Positions 40,115 through 50,106 of a stretch of DNA of 50,106 nucleotides are shown here, one piece after another. Position 1 is the first letter of the stretch. The number at the start of each line of letters is the position of its first letter. The stretch is taken from contig NSHZ01000004.1 in assembly GCA_002737595.1 (NCBI GenBank), forward strand, positions 1 through 50,106. The letters are read 5' to 3'. Source of the stretch: Actinomycetota bacterium. GTDB lineage: Bacteria; Actinomycetota; Actinomycetes; Nanopelagicales; Nanopelagicaceae. The position numbers and the translations under genes are program-made. The notes below the pieces were generated by a model. The model was not told the origin of the DNA. It ran no database searches and saw only the letters and a list, made by a program, of their open reading frames with translations.

Positions 40115-40141
40115 TCTCGGTCACACGTAAGGACCCGCAGA

Positions 40142-40573
40142 ATGCCTCCGAAGAAAAAACTCGCAGCCATCATCAAGCTGCAGATCCAAGCCGGTGCGGC
40201 TACTCCAGCGCCACCAGTTGGTCCTGCTCTTGGTCAGCATGGCGTGAACATCATGGAATTCGTTAAGGCGTACAACGCTGCAACGGAGAGCCAAAAGGGT
40301 CAAATCATTCCGGTTGAAATCTCGGTCTATGAAGATCGTTCTTTCACCTTCGTGACGAAGACCCCACCAGCATCGCGCTTGATCCTAAAGGCTGCTGGTG
40401 TTGAAAAGGGTTCGCCAATTCCGCACAAGCAAAAGGTTGCCAACATCACCCAAGCTCAAGTTCGCGAAATTGCGCAAACTAAAATGACAGATCTCAATGC
40501 CAACGATCTTGATGCAGCTAGCTTGATCATCGCCGGTACCGCTCGCTCAATGGGCATCACGGTTTCCGAGTAA
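40142..40573 (+). CDS. rplK: 50S ribosomal protein L11
   Basis: Large-subunit protein at the GTPase-associated centre, 143 residues. The proline-rich N-terminal domain with [19 protein letters not shown] (thiostrepton-binding region) and the RNA-binding C-terminal domain ([22 protein letters not shown]) are complete. AAGGA lies upstream of ATG 40142. It is followed by rplA after 90 nt. Confidence 0.97.
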   Translation: MPPKKKLAAIIKLQIQAGAATPAPPVGPALGQHGVNIMEFVKAYNAATESQKGQIIPVEISVYEDRSFTFVTKTPPASRLILKAAGVEKGSPIPHKQKVANITQAQVREIAQTKMTDLNANDLDAASLIIAGTARSMGITVSE

Positions 40574-40663
40574 AAACTCGTAAACAACAACTAAAGAAGT
40601 TAGTGGGAGAACCTCGCTGGTTCGTTGACCACAACTCCAACAAAAAGAAATAAAGGAGCAGAA

Positions 40664-41374
40664 ATGAAGCGCAGTAAGGCTTACAAAGCCGCGATCGCGA
40701 AGATCGAAGTAGATCGAATTTACACCCCGCTCGAGGCTTGCCGTCTCGCCCGCGAAACATCAACCACGAAGTATGACGCGACTGTAGAAGTTGCCCTCTG
40801 CCTCGGTGTTGATCCGCGTAAGGCTGATCAAATGGTGCGCAGCACCGTCAACCTTCCGCACGGCACTGGTAAGACCGCACGGGTCCTGGTCTTTGCTGGT
40901 GGCGAGCGCGCTGAAGAAGCACGTGCCGCGGGCGCCGACATCGTCGGTGCTGATGAATTGATCGATGAAGTTGCCAAGGGGCGTCTTGACTTCGATGCAG
41001 TGGTATCTACGCCAGACCTCATGGGTAAGGTCGGTCGCTTGGGTAAGGTCCTCGGACCTCGTGGCTTGATGCCAAACCCTAAAACTGGCACCGTCACCAC
41101 CGATGTGGCTAAGGCTGTCGAAGACATCAAGGGCGGAAAGATTGAATTCCGCGTTGATAAGAATGCCAATCTCCACTTCATCATCGGTAAGACTTCATTT
41201 ACCGAAACCCAATTGGTAGAAAATTACGCTGCTGCCATCGAAGAAGTACTTCGCGCCAAGCCATCATCGGCAAAGGGACGCTTCATCAAGAAGGCCACCC
41301 TCTCCACCACGATGGGACCTGGAATTCAAGTGGATTCCAGCCTTGGCCGCGAGACGGTTGCTAGCAACGGATAG
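40664..41374 (+). CDS. rplA: 50S ribosomal protein L1
   Basis: L1 stalk protein of 236 residues that in many bacteria also represses its own operon. The family region [16 protein letters not shown] and the C-terminal [20 protein letters not shown] are present. The start is ATG 40664 with AAAGGAG at 40652-40658; the in-frame ATG at 40625 has no such site. A strong terminator follows 10 nt after the stop, separating it from rplJ. Confidence 0.97.
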   Translation: MKRSKAYKAAIAKIEVDRIYTPLEACRLARETSTTKYDATVEVALCLGVDPRKADQMVRSTVNLPHGTGKTARVLVFAGGERAEEARAAGADIVGADELIDEVAKGRLDFDAVVSTPDLMGKVGRLGKVLGPRGLMPNPKTGTVTTDVAKAVEDIKGGKIEFRVDKNANLHFIIGKTSFTETQLVENYAAAIEEVLRAKPSSAKGRFIKKATLSTTMGPGIQVDSSLGRETVASNG

Positions 41375-41384
41375 TGATTTCTAA

Positions 41385-41426
41385 GGTGGGCGCGCCGCCG
41401 TTTTGACGATAACGCGCCCACCCTTT
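41385..41426 (+). terminator. Rho-independent terminator after rplA
   Basis: GGTGGGCGCG (41385-41394) pairs perfectly with CGCGCCCACC (41413-41422), with an 18-nt loop, and is followed by CTTTTACTCTTT. It ends the rplKA transcript. Confidence 0.8.
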
Positions 41427-41437
41427 TACTCTTTACC

Positions 41438-41510
41438 CATACCAAAGACCGCAGGTAAGAAGTTCTAAAGGTCGAAAGACCGCCCGCGTAGGTGAGCAGG
41501 TCCATTCGTG
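41438..41510 (+). ncRNA. Ribosomal protein L10 leader (cis-regulatory RNA)
   Basis: The untranslated region before rplJ contains the conserved L10-leader core ACCAAAGACCGCAGGT with a downstream AGACCGCCCGCGTAGGTGAG that can pair with it. In many bacteria L10 (with L7/L12) binds this RNA and lowers expression of rplJL. Borders are approximate. Confidence 0.75.
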
Positions 41511-41511
41511 G

Positions 41512-41547
41512 TCCCGGTCGCCTCGCGCACCGGGATTTTTGATTTTT
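41512..41547 (+). terminator. Attenuator/terminator hairpin in the rplJ leader
   Basis: TCCCGGT (41512-41518) and ACCGGGA (41529-41535) form a 7-bp stem followed by TTTTTGATTTTT. It lies directly downstream of the L10 leader and 50 nt before rplJ, so it probably acts as the off-switch of that leader. Confidence 0.65.
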
Positions 41548-41597
41548 AGCTCGAAATGCCGTGGTCAGTGTAGTTCGCACCATCGAAAGGAAGCCAT

Positions 41598-42110
41598 ATG
41601 GCACGCCCAGACAAGGCAGCTGCAGTAGCCGAGCTTGCGGAGGATTTCCGTACCGCTCAAGCCACTGTGTTGACCGAGTACCGCGGCTTAACCGTAGCCG
41701 CGCTCAAGGAGCTTCGTCGCTCCCTTGGCGCCACCACTAAGTACGCCGTCGTTAAGAACACCTTGACGAAGATAGCTGCCCGCGAGGCTGGCGTCACTGT
41801 TCCTGATGAGCTTCTTGCCGGTCCTTCAGCGCTCGCCTTCATTAAGGGCGATCCTGTCTTAGCCGCAAAGAGCCTTCGCGACTTCGCCAAAGCCAATCCA
41901 CTCTTGGTTATCAAGGGCGGCATCCTCGATGGCAAGGCGCTCTCACCGAAAGAGATCACCAAGCTTGCTGATCTCGAATCACGTGAGGTGCTCCTCGCCA
42001 AGCTCGCAGGCGCCATGAAGGCTTCAATGTCACAAGCCGCAGCGCTCTTCGTAGCACCACTTTCTAAGACCGTCCGCACCATCGAAGCGCTTAAGGCGCA
42101 CAAGTCATAG
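41598..42110 (+). CDS. rplJ: 50S ribosomal protein L10
   Basis: Base of the L7/L12 stalk, 170 residues. The RNA-binding half with [19 protein letters not shown] and [13 protein letters not shown] and the C-terminal helix that docks L12 dimers are present. GAAAGGAAG precedes the ATG at 41598. Expression is likely controlled by the leader and attenuator upstream. It is followed by rplL after 95 nt. Confidence 0.97.
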   Translation: MARPDKAAAVAELAEDFRTAQATVLTEYRGLTVAALKELRRSLGATTKYAVVKNTLTKIAAREAGVTVPDELLAGPSALAFIKGDPVLAAKSLRDFAKANPLLVIKGGILDGKALSPKEITKLADLESREVLLAKLAGAMKASMSQAAALFVAPLSKTVRTIEALKAHKS

Positions 42111-42205
42111 GGCTGACCCGCCCGCGTTCGGCGTAAGCCGAAGAACCCCATCACGGCCAGAATTCAGGTTCACCTGGAGTCGGGTCAGAACCGAAAGGAA
42201 GCAAA

Positions 42206-42601
42206 ATGGCAAAGCTCAGCACTGGAGATCTCCTCGAGAGCTTCAAGGAAATGACCCTCATCGAACTCTCTGAGTTCGTTTCACTCTTCGAAGAGACCTT
42301 CGGCGTCACCGCAGCTGCACCTGTGGCAGCTGCTGCTGCCCCAGCCGCTGGTGGAGCCGGTGGCGGCGCTGCCGCTGCTGCGGAAGATCAAGATGAGTTC
42401 GACGTCATCCTCGAAGATGCCGGCGCTCAAAAGATTGCAGTTATCAAGGAAGTTCGTACCTTCACCAGCCTTGGTCTGAAGGAAGCAAAGGATCTCGTGG
42501 ATGCAGCTCCTTCTACCATCCTTGAGAAGACCAACAAAGAGACCGCAGAGAAGGCAAAGGCCGCCCTTGAGGCAGCTGGCGCCAAGGCCTCAATCAAGTA
42601 A
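42206..42601 (+). CDS. rplL: 50S ribosomal protein L7/L12
   Basis: Multicopy stalk protein recruiting translation factors, 131 residues. It has an N-terminal dimerisation helix region, an Ala/Gly-rich hinge at about 34-56 and the factor-binding C-terminal domain ([33 protein letters not shown]). CGAAAGGAAG is the ribosome site. It is transcribed with rplJ. Confidence 0.97.
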   Translation: MAKLSTGDLLESFKEMTLIELSEFVSLFEETFGVTAAAPVAAAAAPAAGGAGGGAAAAAEDQDEFDVILEDAGAQKIAVIKEVRTFTSLGLKEAKDLVDAAPSTILEKTNKETAEKAKAALEAAGAKASIK

Positions 42602-42657
42602 TTTCTTCCATCAGCACCACTAGCACCACCGCTAAGTATTTGTCGTGATTGGGCGAG

Positions 42658-42681
42658 GGTGGTCCGGGAGACCGGACCACC
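42658..42681 (+). promoter_or_regulatory. GNRA-loop hairpin between rplL and rpoB
   Basis: GGTGGTCCGG and CCGGACCACC pair perfectly over 10 bp around a GAGA tetraloop. No T run follows, so it is likely an RNA processing or partial attenuation site rather than a full terminator. The remaining 200 nt to rpoB show no further feature I can support. Confidence 0.5.
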
Positions 42682-42886
42682 GCGCCTAATGCGAGGAAGT
42701 AAAACTCCATACTCCACACAGTCATATATCGGGCGAAAGTGGTCGAAACGGTCTCGAGTTGGTATGAGCGCGACCAAACGACTACGATCGCCCTTTGCGC
42801 ACTCTTAACCGAAACTGACTGCATCTCGATTTGCAGGCAGTGCTTGAGCGTGCGTTGCTCCTGTCAGGCCTTCGGAAGGATCTCTC

Positions 42887-45800
42887 TTGGCCGCCACGCG
42901 ATCGAAGAACGCCACTGCCCCTCGCCGCCTATCGTTTGCAAAGATTCGGGAGCCCCTTGAGGTTCCCAATCTCCTTGCACTCCAAGTTGAAAGTGTGGAT
43001 TGGTTGCTCGGTAACGAGCTCTGGCGCGAACGCGTCAAACAATCTGCTGCAGCCGGCACCGCCGTACCTGCACAATCTGGTCTGGAAGAGATCTTTGAAG
43101 AGATCAGTCCTATCGAAGACTTCCAGGGCACGATGAGTCTCTCATTCCGCGATCACCGCTTCGAACCACCGAAGTACTCGATCGACGAATGCAAAGAGCG
43201 CGACATCACCTACGCTGCACCACTCTTCCTTACTGCAGAGTTCATGAACAACACCACTGGGGAAATCAAGAGCCAGACCGTCTTCATGGGCGACTTCCCA
43301 TTGATGACTCCACGTGGCACCTTTGTTATTAACGGCACCGAGCGCGTTGTAGTTTCGCAGCTCGTCCGTTCCCCTGGTGTCTACTTCGAGCGCACGATTG
43401 ATAAAGCGACCGATAAAGACATCTGGACCACCAAGATCATTCCAAGCCGTGGTGCTTGGCTCGAACTCGAAATCGATAAGAAGGACATGGTTGGTGTTCG
43501 CATTGACCGCAAGCGCAAGCAATCCATCACTGTGCTCTTGAAGGCACTTGGTTGGGATAACGCGCGCATTCTTGAACAGTTCGGCGAGTACGAATCTATG
43601 CGCCTCACTCTCGAGAAGGATCACACTTCAACGCAAGACGAAGCTCTTCTCGATATTTACCGCAAGCTTCGTCCGGGTGAGCCTCCTACACGTGAAGCCG
43701 CTCAAACTCTCCTTGAGAATCTTTACTTCAATCCTAAGCGTTACGATCTCGCCAAGGTGGGTCGTTACAAGATCAACAAGAAACTTGGTCTTGATCACGA
43801 TCTCAAGAAGAACACTCTTACAATCGATGATCTCGTAGCCTCAATCCACTACATCCTCAAGCTCTCGCTTGGCGTGCAGATTATGGATTCTGTCCGTGGT
43901 CAAGTGCGTGTAGAGATCGACGACATTGATCACTTCGGTAATCGTCGCCTTCGCACTGTCGGTGAATTGATTCAAAACCAAGTACGTACTGGGCTTTCAC
44001 GTATGGAGCGTGTGGTTCGCGAACGTATGACTACACAGGACGTTGAAGCGATCACGCCACAAACGTTGATCAACATTCGTCCAGTAGTGGCGAGCATTAA
44101 GGAGTTCTTTGGAACTTCACAACTCAGCCAGTTCATGGATCAAACAAACCCACTCGCTGGACTTACGCATAAGCGTCGCCTCTCTGCATTGGGACCTGGC
44201 GGTCTCTCTCGTGAGCGCGCAGGCTTCGAAGTTCGTGACGTTCACCCGTCGCACTACGGCCGCATGTGTCCCATTGAAACTCCAGAAGGTCCAAACATTG
44301 GCCTTATTGGATCACTCGCAACATTCGCACGCATCAATGCGTTTGGTTTTGTAGAGACTCCTTACCGCAAGGTCACCAAAGGTAAGGTCACCGATCAAAT
44401 CGATTACCTCACCGCCGATGATGAAGATGAGCACGTCATTGCTCAGGCAAATGCGCCGCTTAATCCAGACAGTACTTTTGCTGAGGCTCGTGTTCTCGTT
44501 CGTCGTAAGGGTGGCGAAGTTGAATACATCCCTGGCGACGATGTCGATTACATGGACGTCTCACCGCGCCAAATGGTTTCTGTGGCAACTGCAATGATTC
44601 CGTTCCTTGAGCACGACGATGCTAACCGCGCCCTCATGGGCTCAAACATGCAACGTCAATCAGTGCCATTGCTTCGTAGCGAGGCCCCACTTGTGGGCAC
44701 TGGCATGGAGTATCGCGCTGCAGTCGATGCAGGCGATGTAGTGCTCTCTGAAAAGGCCGGTGTTGTTACCGAAGTTGCTGCCGATCACGTCACAGTGATG
44801 GCCGATGATGGTTCATACCAGACCTACCGCCTTCGTAAGTTTGTGCGTTCCAATCAAGGAACATGCATCAACCAGAAGGTCATCGTCTCTGAAGGCCAGC
44901 GCCTGGAGATCAGTCAGGTCATTGCAGATGGTCCTTGCACCGATTCTGGTGAAATGGCTCTTGGTAAGAACCTGCTCGTGGCATTCATGCCATGGGAGGG
45001 CCACAACTACGAAGACGCGATCATCCTGAGCCAACGTCTTGTGCAAGATGACGTGCTCTCTTCGATTCACATTGAAGAGCACGAAGTTGATGCGCGCGAT
45101 ACCAAGCTAGGGCCAGAGGAAATCACCCGCGACATTCCAAACGTCAGCGAAGAGGTGCTCGCAGATCTTGATGATCGCGGCATCATTCGCGTGGGCGCCG
45201 ATGTGGTCACTGGTGACATCTTGGTCGGCAAAGTGACGCCAAAGGGCGAAACCGAATTGACTCCAGAAGAGCGCTTGCTCCGTGCCATCTTTGGTGAGAA
45301 GGCGCGCGAAGTGCGCGACACCTCACTCAAGGTGCCACATGGTGAGTCCGGCAAGGTCATCGCCGTCAAAGTCTTCGATGCTGACGACGGTTACGAGTTG
45401 CCACCTGGGGTTAACCAACTCGTGCGCGTATACGTTGCACAAAAGCGCAAGATCACCGAGGGCGACAAACTTGCTGGCCGTCACGGCAACAAGGGCGTTA
45501 TCTCCAAGATCCTTCCGATCGAAGATATGCCCTTCCTCGAAGATGGCACACCAGTAGACATTGTTCTTAACCCACTCGGTGTACCTGGACGTATGAACGT
45601 AGGTCAGGTACTCGAAACACACCTTGGTTGGGTTGCTAAGCAAGGTTGGGAGATTGAGGACGGTGACGAAGAGTGGAAGCAAAATCTTCGCGCCATTGGT
45701 GCAGATAAAGGTGGGCCAAACACCAACGTCGCAACACCGGTATTCGACGGTGCTCGCGAAGCAGAGATCACCGGATTGCTTTCGGTGGCCACTGCTAACC

Positions 45801-46345
45801 GCGATGGTGATCGTATGGTCGGTAGCAACGGTAAAGCTCGTCTCTTCGACGGCCGCACTGGTGAGCCATACAAGCAACCCATCGCTGTGGGTTACATCTA
45901 CATCTTGAAGTTGCTCCACTTGGTCGACGACAAGATCCACGCACGTTCCACCGGTCCGTACTCCATGATCACTCAGCAACCACTCGGTGGTAAAGCTCAG
46001 TTCGGTGGACAGCGCTTCGGCGAAATGGAGGTCTGGGCCCTCGAGGCTTACGGCGCTTCATATGCGTTGCAAGAGTTGCTCACGATCAAGTCTGATGACG
46101 TCTTGGGTCGCGTGAAGGTTTACGAAGCAATCGTTAAGGGCGAAAACATTCCAGAACCAGGCATCCCTGAATCATTCAAGGTGCTTATCAAGGAAATGCA
46201 ATCGCTCTGCCTAAATGTCGAAGTTCTCTCATCTGATGGTTCGTCCATCGAAATGCGAGATACAGATGATGAAGTCTTCCGCGCCGCTGAAGAACTCGGT
46301 ATCGACCTCTCTCGGCGTGAGCCGAGCAGTGTCGAAGAAGTCTGA
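42887..46345 (+). CDS. rpoB: DNA-directed RNA polymerase subunit beta
   Basis: Catalytic beta subunit of RNA polymerase, 1152 residues, the usual actinobacterial length. The rifampicin region (about nt 44110-44240) reads [20 protein letters not shown] and then [18 protein letters not shown], with wild-type Asp, His and Ser at the main resistance sites, so sensitivity is expected. The catalytic-face motifs [12 protein letters not shown] and [20 protein letters not shown] are complete. The start is TTG 42887 with GGAAGGA at 42874-42880. rpoC starts 15 nt after the stop. Confidence 0.97.
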   Translation: MAATRSKNATAPRRLSFAKIREPLEVPNLLALQVESVDWLLGNELWRERVKQSAAAGTAVPAQSGLEEIFEEISPIEDFQGTMSLSFRDHRFEPPKYSIDECKERDITYAAPLFLTAEFMNNTTGEIKSQTVFMGDFPLMTPRGTFVINGTERVVVSQLVRSPGVYFERTIDKATDKDIWTTKIIPSRGAWLELEIDKKDMVGVRIDRKRKQSITVLLKALGWDNARILEQFGEYESMRLTLEKDHTSTQDEALLDIYRKLRPGEPPTREAAQTLLENLYFNPKRYDLAKVGRYKINKKLGLDHDLKKNTLTIDDLVASIHYILKLSLGVQIMDSVRGQVRVEIDDIDHFGNRRLRTVGELIQNQVRTGLSRMERVVRERMTTQDVEAITPQTLINIRPVVASIKEFFGTSQLSQFMDQTNPLAGLTHKRRLSALGPGGLSRERAGFEVRDVHPSHYGRMCPIETPEGPNIGLIGSLATFARINAFGFVETPYRKVTKGKVTDQIDYLTADDEDEHVIAQANAPLNPDSTFAEARVLVRRKGGEVEYIPGDDVDYMDVSPRQMVSVATAMIPFLEHDDANRALMGSNMQRQSVPLLRSEAPLVGTGMEYRAAVDAGDVVLSEKAGVVTEVAADHVTVMADDGSYQTYRLRKFVRSNQGTCINQKVIVSEGQRLEISQVIADGPCTDSGEMALGKNLLVAFMPWEGHNYEDAIILSQRLVQDDVLSSIHIEEHEVDARDTKLGPEEITRDIPNVSEEVLADLDDRGIIRVGADVVTGDILVGKVTPKGETELTPEERLLRAIFGEKAREVRDTSLKVPHGESGKVIAVKVFDADDGYELPPGVNQLVRVYVAQKRKITEGDKLAGRHGNKGVISKILPIEDMPFLEDGTPVDIVLNPLGVPGRMNVGQVLETHLGWVAKQGWEIEDGDEEWKQNLRAIGADKGGPNTNVATPVFDGAREAEITGLLSVATANRDGDRMVGSNGKARLFDGRTGEPYKQPIAVGYIYILKLLHLVDDKIHARSTGPYSMITQQPLGGKAQFGGQRFGEMEVWALEAYGASYALQELLTIKSDDVLGRVKVYEAIVKGENIPEPGIPESFKVLIKEMQSLCLNVEVLSSDGSSIEMRDTDDEVFRAAEELGIDLSRREPSSVEEV

Positions 46346-46360
46346 CGAGAGGATTACTAG

Positions 46361-49300
46361 ATGTTAGACGTCAATTTCTTTGATGAGCTCCGCATTGGTC
46401 TTGCTACTGCAGAGAACATTCGCGCGTGGTCCCATGGCGAGGTAAAGAAGCCTGAGACCATCAATTACCGAACTCTCAAGCCCGAGAAGGACGGTCTCTT
46501 CTGCGAGAAGATTTTCGGACCAACTCGCGATTGGGAGTGCTACTGCGGTAAGTACAAGCGCGTTCGCTTCAAAGGCATCGTCTGTGAGCGATGCGGCGTT
46601 GAAGTAACGCGCGCAAAGGTACGTCGTGAGCGCATGGGTCATATCGAACTTGCTGCTCCAGTGACGCATATTTGGTACTTCAAGGGTGTGCCAAGTCGTT
46701 TGGGTTACCTTCTTGATCTCGCTCCAAAAGATCTTGAGAAGGTCATCTACTTCGCTGCTTACATGATCACCGAAGTCGACGAGGCAGGTCGCCACAACGA
46801 TCTTCCAGATCTTGAGAAGCGCGTTCAAAAGGATCGCAAGAACCTAGAAGATCGTCGCGATGCAGATCTCACCACTCGTCAAACCAAACTCGAGCAAGAT
46901 CTTGCTGAGTTGGAAGGCGATGGCGCTAAGGCTGACGTTCGCCGCAAGGTAAAGGAAGCTGGCGAGCGCGAGCTCAAGGCTGTCCGTGATCGTGCGCAAC
47001 GCGAGCTCGATCGTCTCGACGAAGTATGGGCGCGCTTTAAGAACCTTAAGGTTCAAGATCTGGAAGGCGATGAGAACCTCTACCGCGAAATGCGCGATCG
47101 CTTCGGCATGTACTTCAAGGGCGGCATGGGTGCGGCTGCGATTCAGTCACGCCTTCGCTCTTTTGATCTTGAAGCCGAATCCGTCAAGCTTCGTGATTCG
47201 ATCCGCAATGGCAAGGGGCAGAAGAAGACCCGTTCACTTAAGCGTCTCAAGGTCGTCTCCTCATTCCTCACCACCACAAATTCACCTGATGGCATGGTGC
47301 TTGATTGCGTTCCAGTTATTCCGCCGGATCTTCGTCCGATGGTGCAACTCGACGGTGGTCGCTTTGCGACTTCAGATCTCAACGATCTCTATCGCCGCGT
47401 CATTAACCGCAACAACCGTTTGAAGCGCCTTCTTGATCTCGGTGCTCCTGAGATCATTGTGAACAACGAGAAGCGCATGCTTCAAGAAGCAGTCGATGCA
47501 CTCTTCGACAACGGTCGCCGGGGCCGCCCAGTTACTGGCCCAGGGAACCGTCCGTTGAAGTCGCTCTCCGACATGCTCAAGGGTAAGCAAGGCCGATTCC
47601 GTCAGAACTTGCTCGGAAAGCGCGTCGATTACTCAGGTCGTTCGGTCATCGTCGTGGGTCCGCAACTCAAGTTGCACCAATGCGGTTTGCCAAAGCAGAT
47701 GGCTCTCGAACTCTTCAAGCCATTCGTCATGAAGCGTCTTGTCGATCTCAACCATGCGCAGAACATCAAGTCTGCAAAGCGTATGGTCGAGCGCGCACGC
47801 TCCGTGGTTTGGGATGTTCTCGAAGAAGTAATTGCAGAGCACCCAGTAATGCTCAACCGCGCACCCACGCTTCACCGCCTTGGTATCCAAGCGTTTGAGC
47901 CACAACTGGTTGAAGGTAAGGCCATTCAGATTCACCCACTCGTATGTACTGCATTCAACGCAGACTTCGACGGCGATCAGATGGCAGTTCACCTTCCGCT
48001 CTCAGCTGAAGCGCAAGCCGAAGCTCGCATCTTGATGCTTTCAAGCAACAACATTCTTTCGCCGGCATCTGGTCGCCCGATCACTTCGCCTACGCAAGAC
48101 ATGGTGCTTGGCATCTACTTCCTTACTTCAAAGCATGCTGATCTTAATGGGGAGGGTCGCGCATTCTCTTCGACTTCAGAGGCTTTGATGTCCTTCGATC
48201 TTGGTTCACTGCACTTGCAGGCGCAGATCAAGATTCGCACCGCCCCAGGCACTGTGCCACCAAAGGGTTGGGTTGCTCCAGAAGGTTACGAAGCAGGCGA
48301 AGCATTTACTCTCGAAACCACACTTGGTCGCGTCCTCTTCAATGAGACCCTGCCATCTGACTATCCTTTCGTCGATTACGACATCACCAAGAAGCAACTT
48401 GGTACCATCGTGAACGATCTTGCTGAGCGCTACCCCAAGGTTGTCGTTGCACAAACTTTGGATGCTCTTAAGTCAGCCGGCTTCCACTGGGCAACTCGCG
48501 CCGGTGTGACGATCAGCATCGAAGATGTTGTGACGCCACCTCGCAAGCTTGAAATTCTCGAGGCTTACGAAACTCGCGCTGAGAAGGTGCAATCTCAATA
48601 CGAGAAGGGCCTCATCACTGACGATGAGCGCCGTCAAGAACTCATTGAGATCTGGACTCAAGCTACTAGCGAAGTTGCGAAGGAGATGGAAGATAACTTC
48701 CCTCGTACTAACCCGGTCTGGATGATGGTTTATTCAGGTGCTCGCGGAAATATGATGCAGGTTCGTCAGATCGCCGGTATGCGCGGTCTGGTAGCAAACC
48801 CTAAGGGTGAAATTATTCCTCGCCCCATCAAGTCCAACTTCCGTGAAGGTCTCTCGGTACTTGAGTACTTCATCTCAACACACGGTGCTCGTAAGGGCTT
48901 GGCAGATACTGCACTTCGTACGGCAGATTCTGGTTACCTCACCCGCCGTCTCGTTGACGTCTCCCAAGATGTCATTATTCGCGAAGAAGATTGTGGGACA
49001 GATCGTTCGCTCCCTATCGCTATCGCTGAAGAGATCAATGGCAAGTTGACCAAACTCGAGCACGTTGAAACCGCGGTTTACTCACGCACACTTGCAGAAG
49101 ATGTTGTTGTCAACGGCACCACTGTGGCAACTGCGGATACTGACTTGGGTGACGTAGTAATCGATGCGTTGATCGCCGGAGGCGTGCACGAAATACGCGT
49201 TCGTTCGGTACTCACGTGCGATGCCAAAATCGGTAGCTGCGCTGCTTGTTACGGTCGCTCACTTGCTGCGGGCAAGCGCGTCGATGTCGGCGAGGCTGTC

Positions 49301-50106
49301 GGCATCATCGCTGCGCAATCCATTGGCGAGCCCGGAACTCAGCTCACCATGCGTACCTTCCACACCGGTGGTGTTGATACCGGTGGAGATATCACGCACG
49401 GTCTGCCACGTATCGTCGAGCTCTTCGAAGCACGCACTCCCAAGGGTGTGGCTCCGATCTCTGAGGCTGCAGGTCGCATCAAGATCGAAGACACGGACAA
49501 GCTCCGCAAAATCGTGGTCGTTCCAGATGATGGCAGCGAAGAGATTGCTTACCCTGTCTCTAAGCGTCAACGTCTCATCGTTGGCGAAGGCGACCATGTC
49601 ATCGTCGGCCAGAAGTTGGTCGTTGGTGCCATCGATCCCAAGCAAGTCTTGCGCATCCTCGGTCCACGCGAAGTCCAAAAGCACCTTGTTCAAGAGGTGC
49701 AAGAGGTCTACCGCTCACAGGGCGTATCGATCCACGATAAGCACATTGAGGTCATCGTTCGTCAGATGCTCAAGCGCGTCACAGTCATCGAGTCGGGGGA
49801 GGCGAATCTTCTTCCAGGAGAGCTCGTCGATCGCGCCAACTTCGAGACCGAGAACCGTCGCGTAGTAGCTGCCGGCGGCACCCCGGCATCGGGTCGCCCC
49901 GAGCTCATGGGTATCACCAAGGCCTCCTTGGCCACCGAATCATGGCTCTCTGCCGCCTCCTTCCAGGAGACCACGCGAGTCCTGACCGATGCCGCTCTCG
50001 GCGCCAAGAGCGATCCGCTCCTTGGCCTCAAGGAGAACGTCATTATCGGGAAGTTGATCCCGGCTGGTACCGGTTTGCCCCGTTATCGCAATATTAAGGT
50101 CGAACC
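46361..50106 (+). CDS. rpoC: DNA-directed RNA polymerase subunit beta' (partial, 3' end outside the window)
   Basis: Largest subunit of RNA polymerase; the frame is open from ATG 46361 to the end of the window, about 1248 residues of an expected 1290 or so. The first zinc site is CYC...CERC near the N-terminus, the catalytic Mg site [10 protein letters not shown] is at 47957-47986, and the trigger-loop region [16 protein letters not shown] follows at about 49330. The second zinc site is seen in [13 protein letters not shown], as expected. GAGAGGA precedes the start. Only the final stretch, including the omega-binding end, is missing. Confidence 0.97.
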   Translation, partial: MLDVNFFDELRIGLATAENIRAWSHGEVKKPETINYRTLKPEKDGLFCEKIFGPTRDWECYCGKYKRVRFKGIVCERCGVEVTRAKVRRERMGHIELAAPVTHIWYFKGVPSRLGYLLDLAPKDLEKVIYFAAYMITEVDEAGRHNDLPDLEKRVQKDRKNLEDRRDADLTTRQTKLEQDLAELEGDGAKADVRRKVKEAGERELKAVRDRAQRELDRLDEVWARFKNLKVQDLEGDENLYREMRDRFGMYFKGGMGAAAIQSRLRSFDLEAESVKLRDSIRNGKGQKKTRSLKRLKVVSSFLTTTNSPDGMVLDCVPVIPPDLRPMVQLDGGRFATSDLNDLYRRVINRNNRLKRLLDLGAPEIIVNNEKRMLQEAVDALFDNGRRGRPVTGPGNRPLKSLSDMLKGKQGRFRQNLLGKRVDYSGRSVIVVGPQLKLHQCGLPKQMALELFKPFVMKRLVDLNHAQNIKSAKRMVERARSVVWDVLEEVIAEHPVMLNRAPTLHRLGIQAFEPQLVEGKAIQIHPLVCTAFNADFDGDQMAVHLPLSAEAQAEARILMLSSNNILSPASGRPITSPTQDMVLGIYFLTSKHADLNGEGRAFSSTSEALMSFDLGSLHLQAQIKIRTAPGTVPPKGWVAPEGYEAGEAFTLETTLGRVLFNETLPSDYPFVDYDITKKQLGTIVNDLAERYPKVVVAQTLDALKSAGFHWATRAGVTISIEDVVTPPRKLEILEAYETRAEKVQSQYEKGLITDDERRQELIEIWTQATSEVAKEMEDNFPRTNPVWMMVYSGARGNMMQVRQIAGMRGLVANPKGEIIPRPIKSNFREGLSVLEYFISTHGARKGLADTALRTADSGYLTRRLVDVSQDVIIREEDCGTDRSLPIAIAEEINGKLTKLEHVETAVYSRTLAEDVVVNGTTVATADTDLGDVVIDALIAGGVHEIRVRSVLTCDAKIGSCAACYGRSLAAGKRVDVGEAVGIIAAQSIGEPGTQLTMRTFHTGGVDTGGDITHGLPRIVELFEARTPKGVAPISEAAGRIKIEDTDKLRKIVVVPDDGSEEIAYPVSKRQRLIVGEGDHVIVGQKLVVGAIDPKQVLRILGPREVQKHLVQEVQEVYRSQGVSIHDKHIEVIVRQMLKRVTVIESGEANLLPGELVDRANFETENRRVVAAGGTPASGRPELMGITKASLATESWLSAASFQETTRVLTDAALGAKSDPLLGLKENVIIGKLIPAGTGLPRYRNIKVE

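Noticed and set aside
43142..43624. A 160-codon open frame on the minus strand inside rpoB, with several similar frames opposite rpoB, rpoC and nuoL
   Set aside because: They are antisense shadows of highly conserved genes with strong codon bias; no ribosome site, no recognisable family and no gap in the sense gene.

Overview
The window is a chromosomal segment of an actinobacterium. The evidence is the gene order tRNA-Thr, tRNA-Met, rpmG, hadA/hadB-like, then tRNA-Trp, secE, nusG, rplKA, rplJL, rpoBC; the NusG with a long acidic N-terminus; a nuo operon ending in a long-chain polyprenyl diphosphate synthase gene; and many start codons that lie 6-7 nt after a TANNNT box, as expected for leaderless mRNAs. 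Base composition looks close to 50% GC, low for the phylum. A streamlined aquatic lineage such as Nanopelagicales (acI) would fit, but that placement is inference. TGA is an ordinary stop codon throughout.

Layout. (1) 1-7784, plus strand: the 3' part of the complex I operon (end of nuoH, then nuoI, J, K, L, M, N) followed directly by a polyprenyl diphosphate synthase, probably for menaquinone side chains. (2) 7743-28075: an accessory catabolic block. It holds two paralogous pairs of a GMC flavin oxidoreductase and a small gluconate-2-dehydrogenase-subunit-3-like partner, two SDR dehydrogenases, a PuuE-like deacetylase, an enoyl-CoA hydratase homologue, an amidase, an AMP-forming CoA ligase homologue, a MmgE/PrpD protein, a complete peptide/opine-type ABC importer with fused ATPases, a HapK-like protein, a DUF2848 protein, a carboxymuconolactone decarboxylase-like protein, a RutB/biuret-hydrolase-like cysteine hydrolase and a RarD permease. 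The likely theme is uptake, oxidation, CoA activation and amide hydrolysis of an unknown nitrogen-containing organic compound. (3) 28217-29342: an orphan, GC-richer three-gene operon of short NuoB-, NuoC- and NuoI-like proteins with every iron-sulfur ligand kept but no NuoD, NuoH or antiporter partner. (4) 29464-33690: yajQ, tRNA-Tyr, a HicB-like locus with a perfect 24-nt operator-like palindrome, a DoxX-Rieske fusion broken by an in-frame TGA, a secreted lysine/alanine-rich protein, a divergent monooxygenase/mobA pair, a DUF6457 gene, tRNA-Thr and tRNA-Met. (5) 33721-50106: short tandem repeats, rpmG-hadA-hadB, a CysRS-tail/glycosyltransferase-like protein, murB, an NmrA-like protein, an aminotransferase, tRNA-Trp, and the secE-nusG-rplKA-rplJL-rpoBC transcription and translation core; rpoC runs off the end.

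The points most worth a second look are the orphan NuoB-C-I trio, the DoxX-Rieske gene with the TGA, the two apparently cytoplasmic GMC/small-subunit modules with a four-cysteine cluster, the fused ABC ATPase with one degenerate ATP site, and the HicB-like locus with its palindrome and an unrecognised 42-residue partner.
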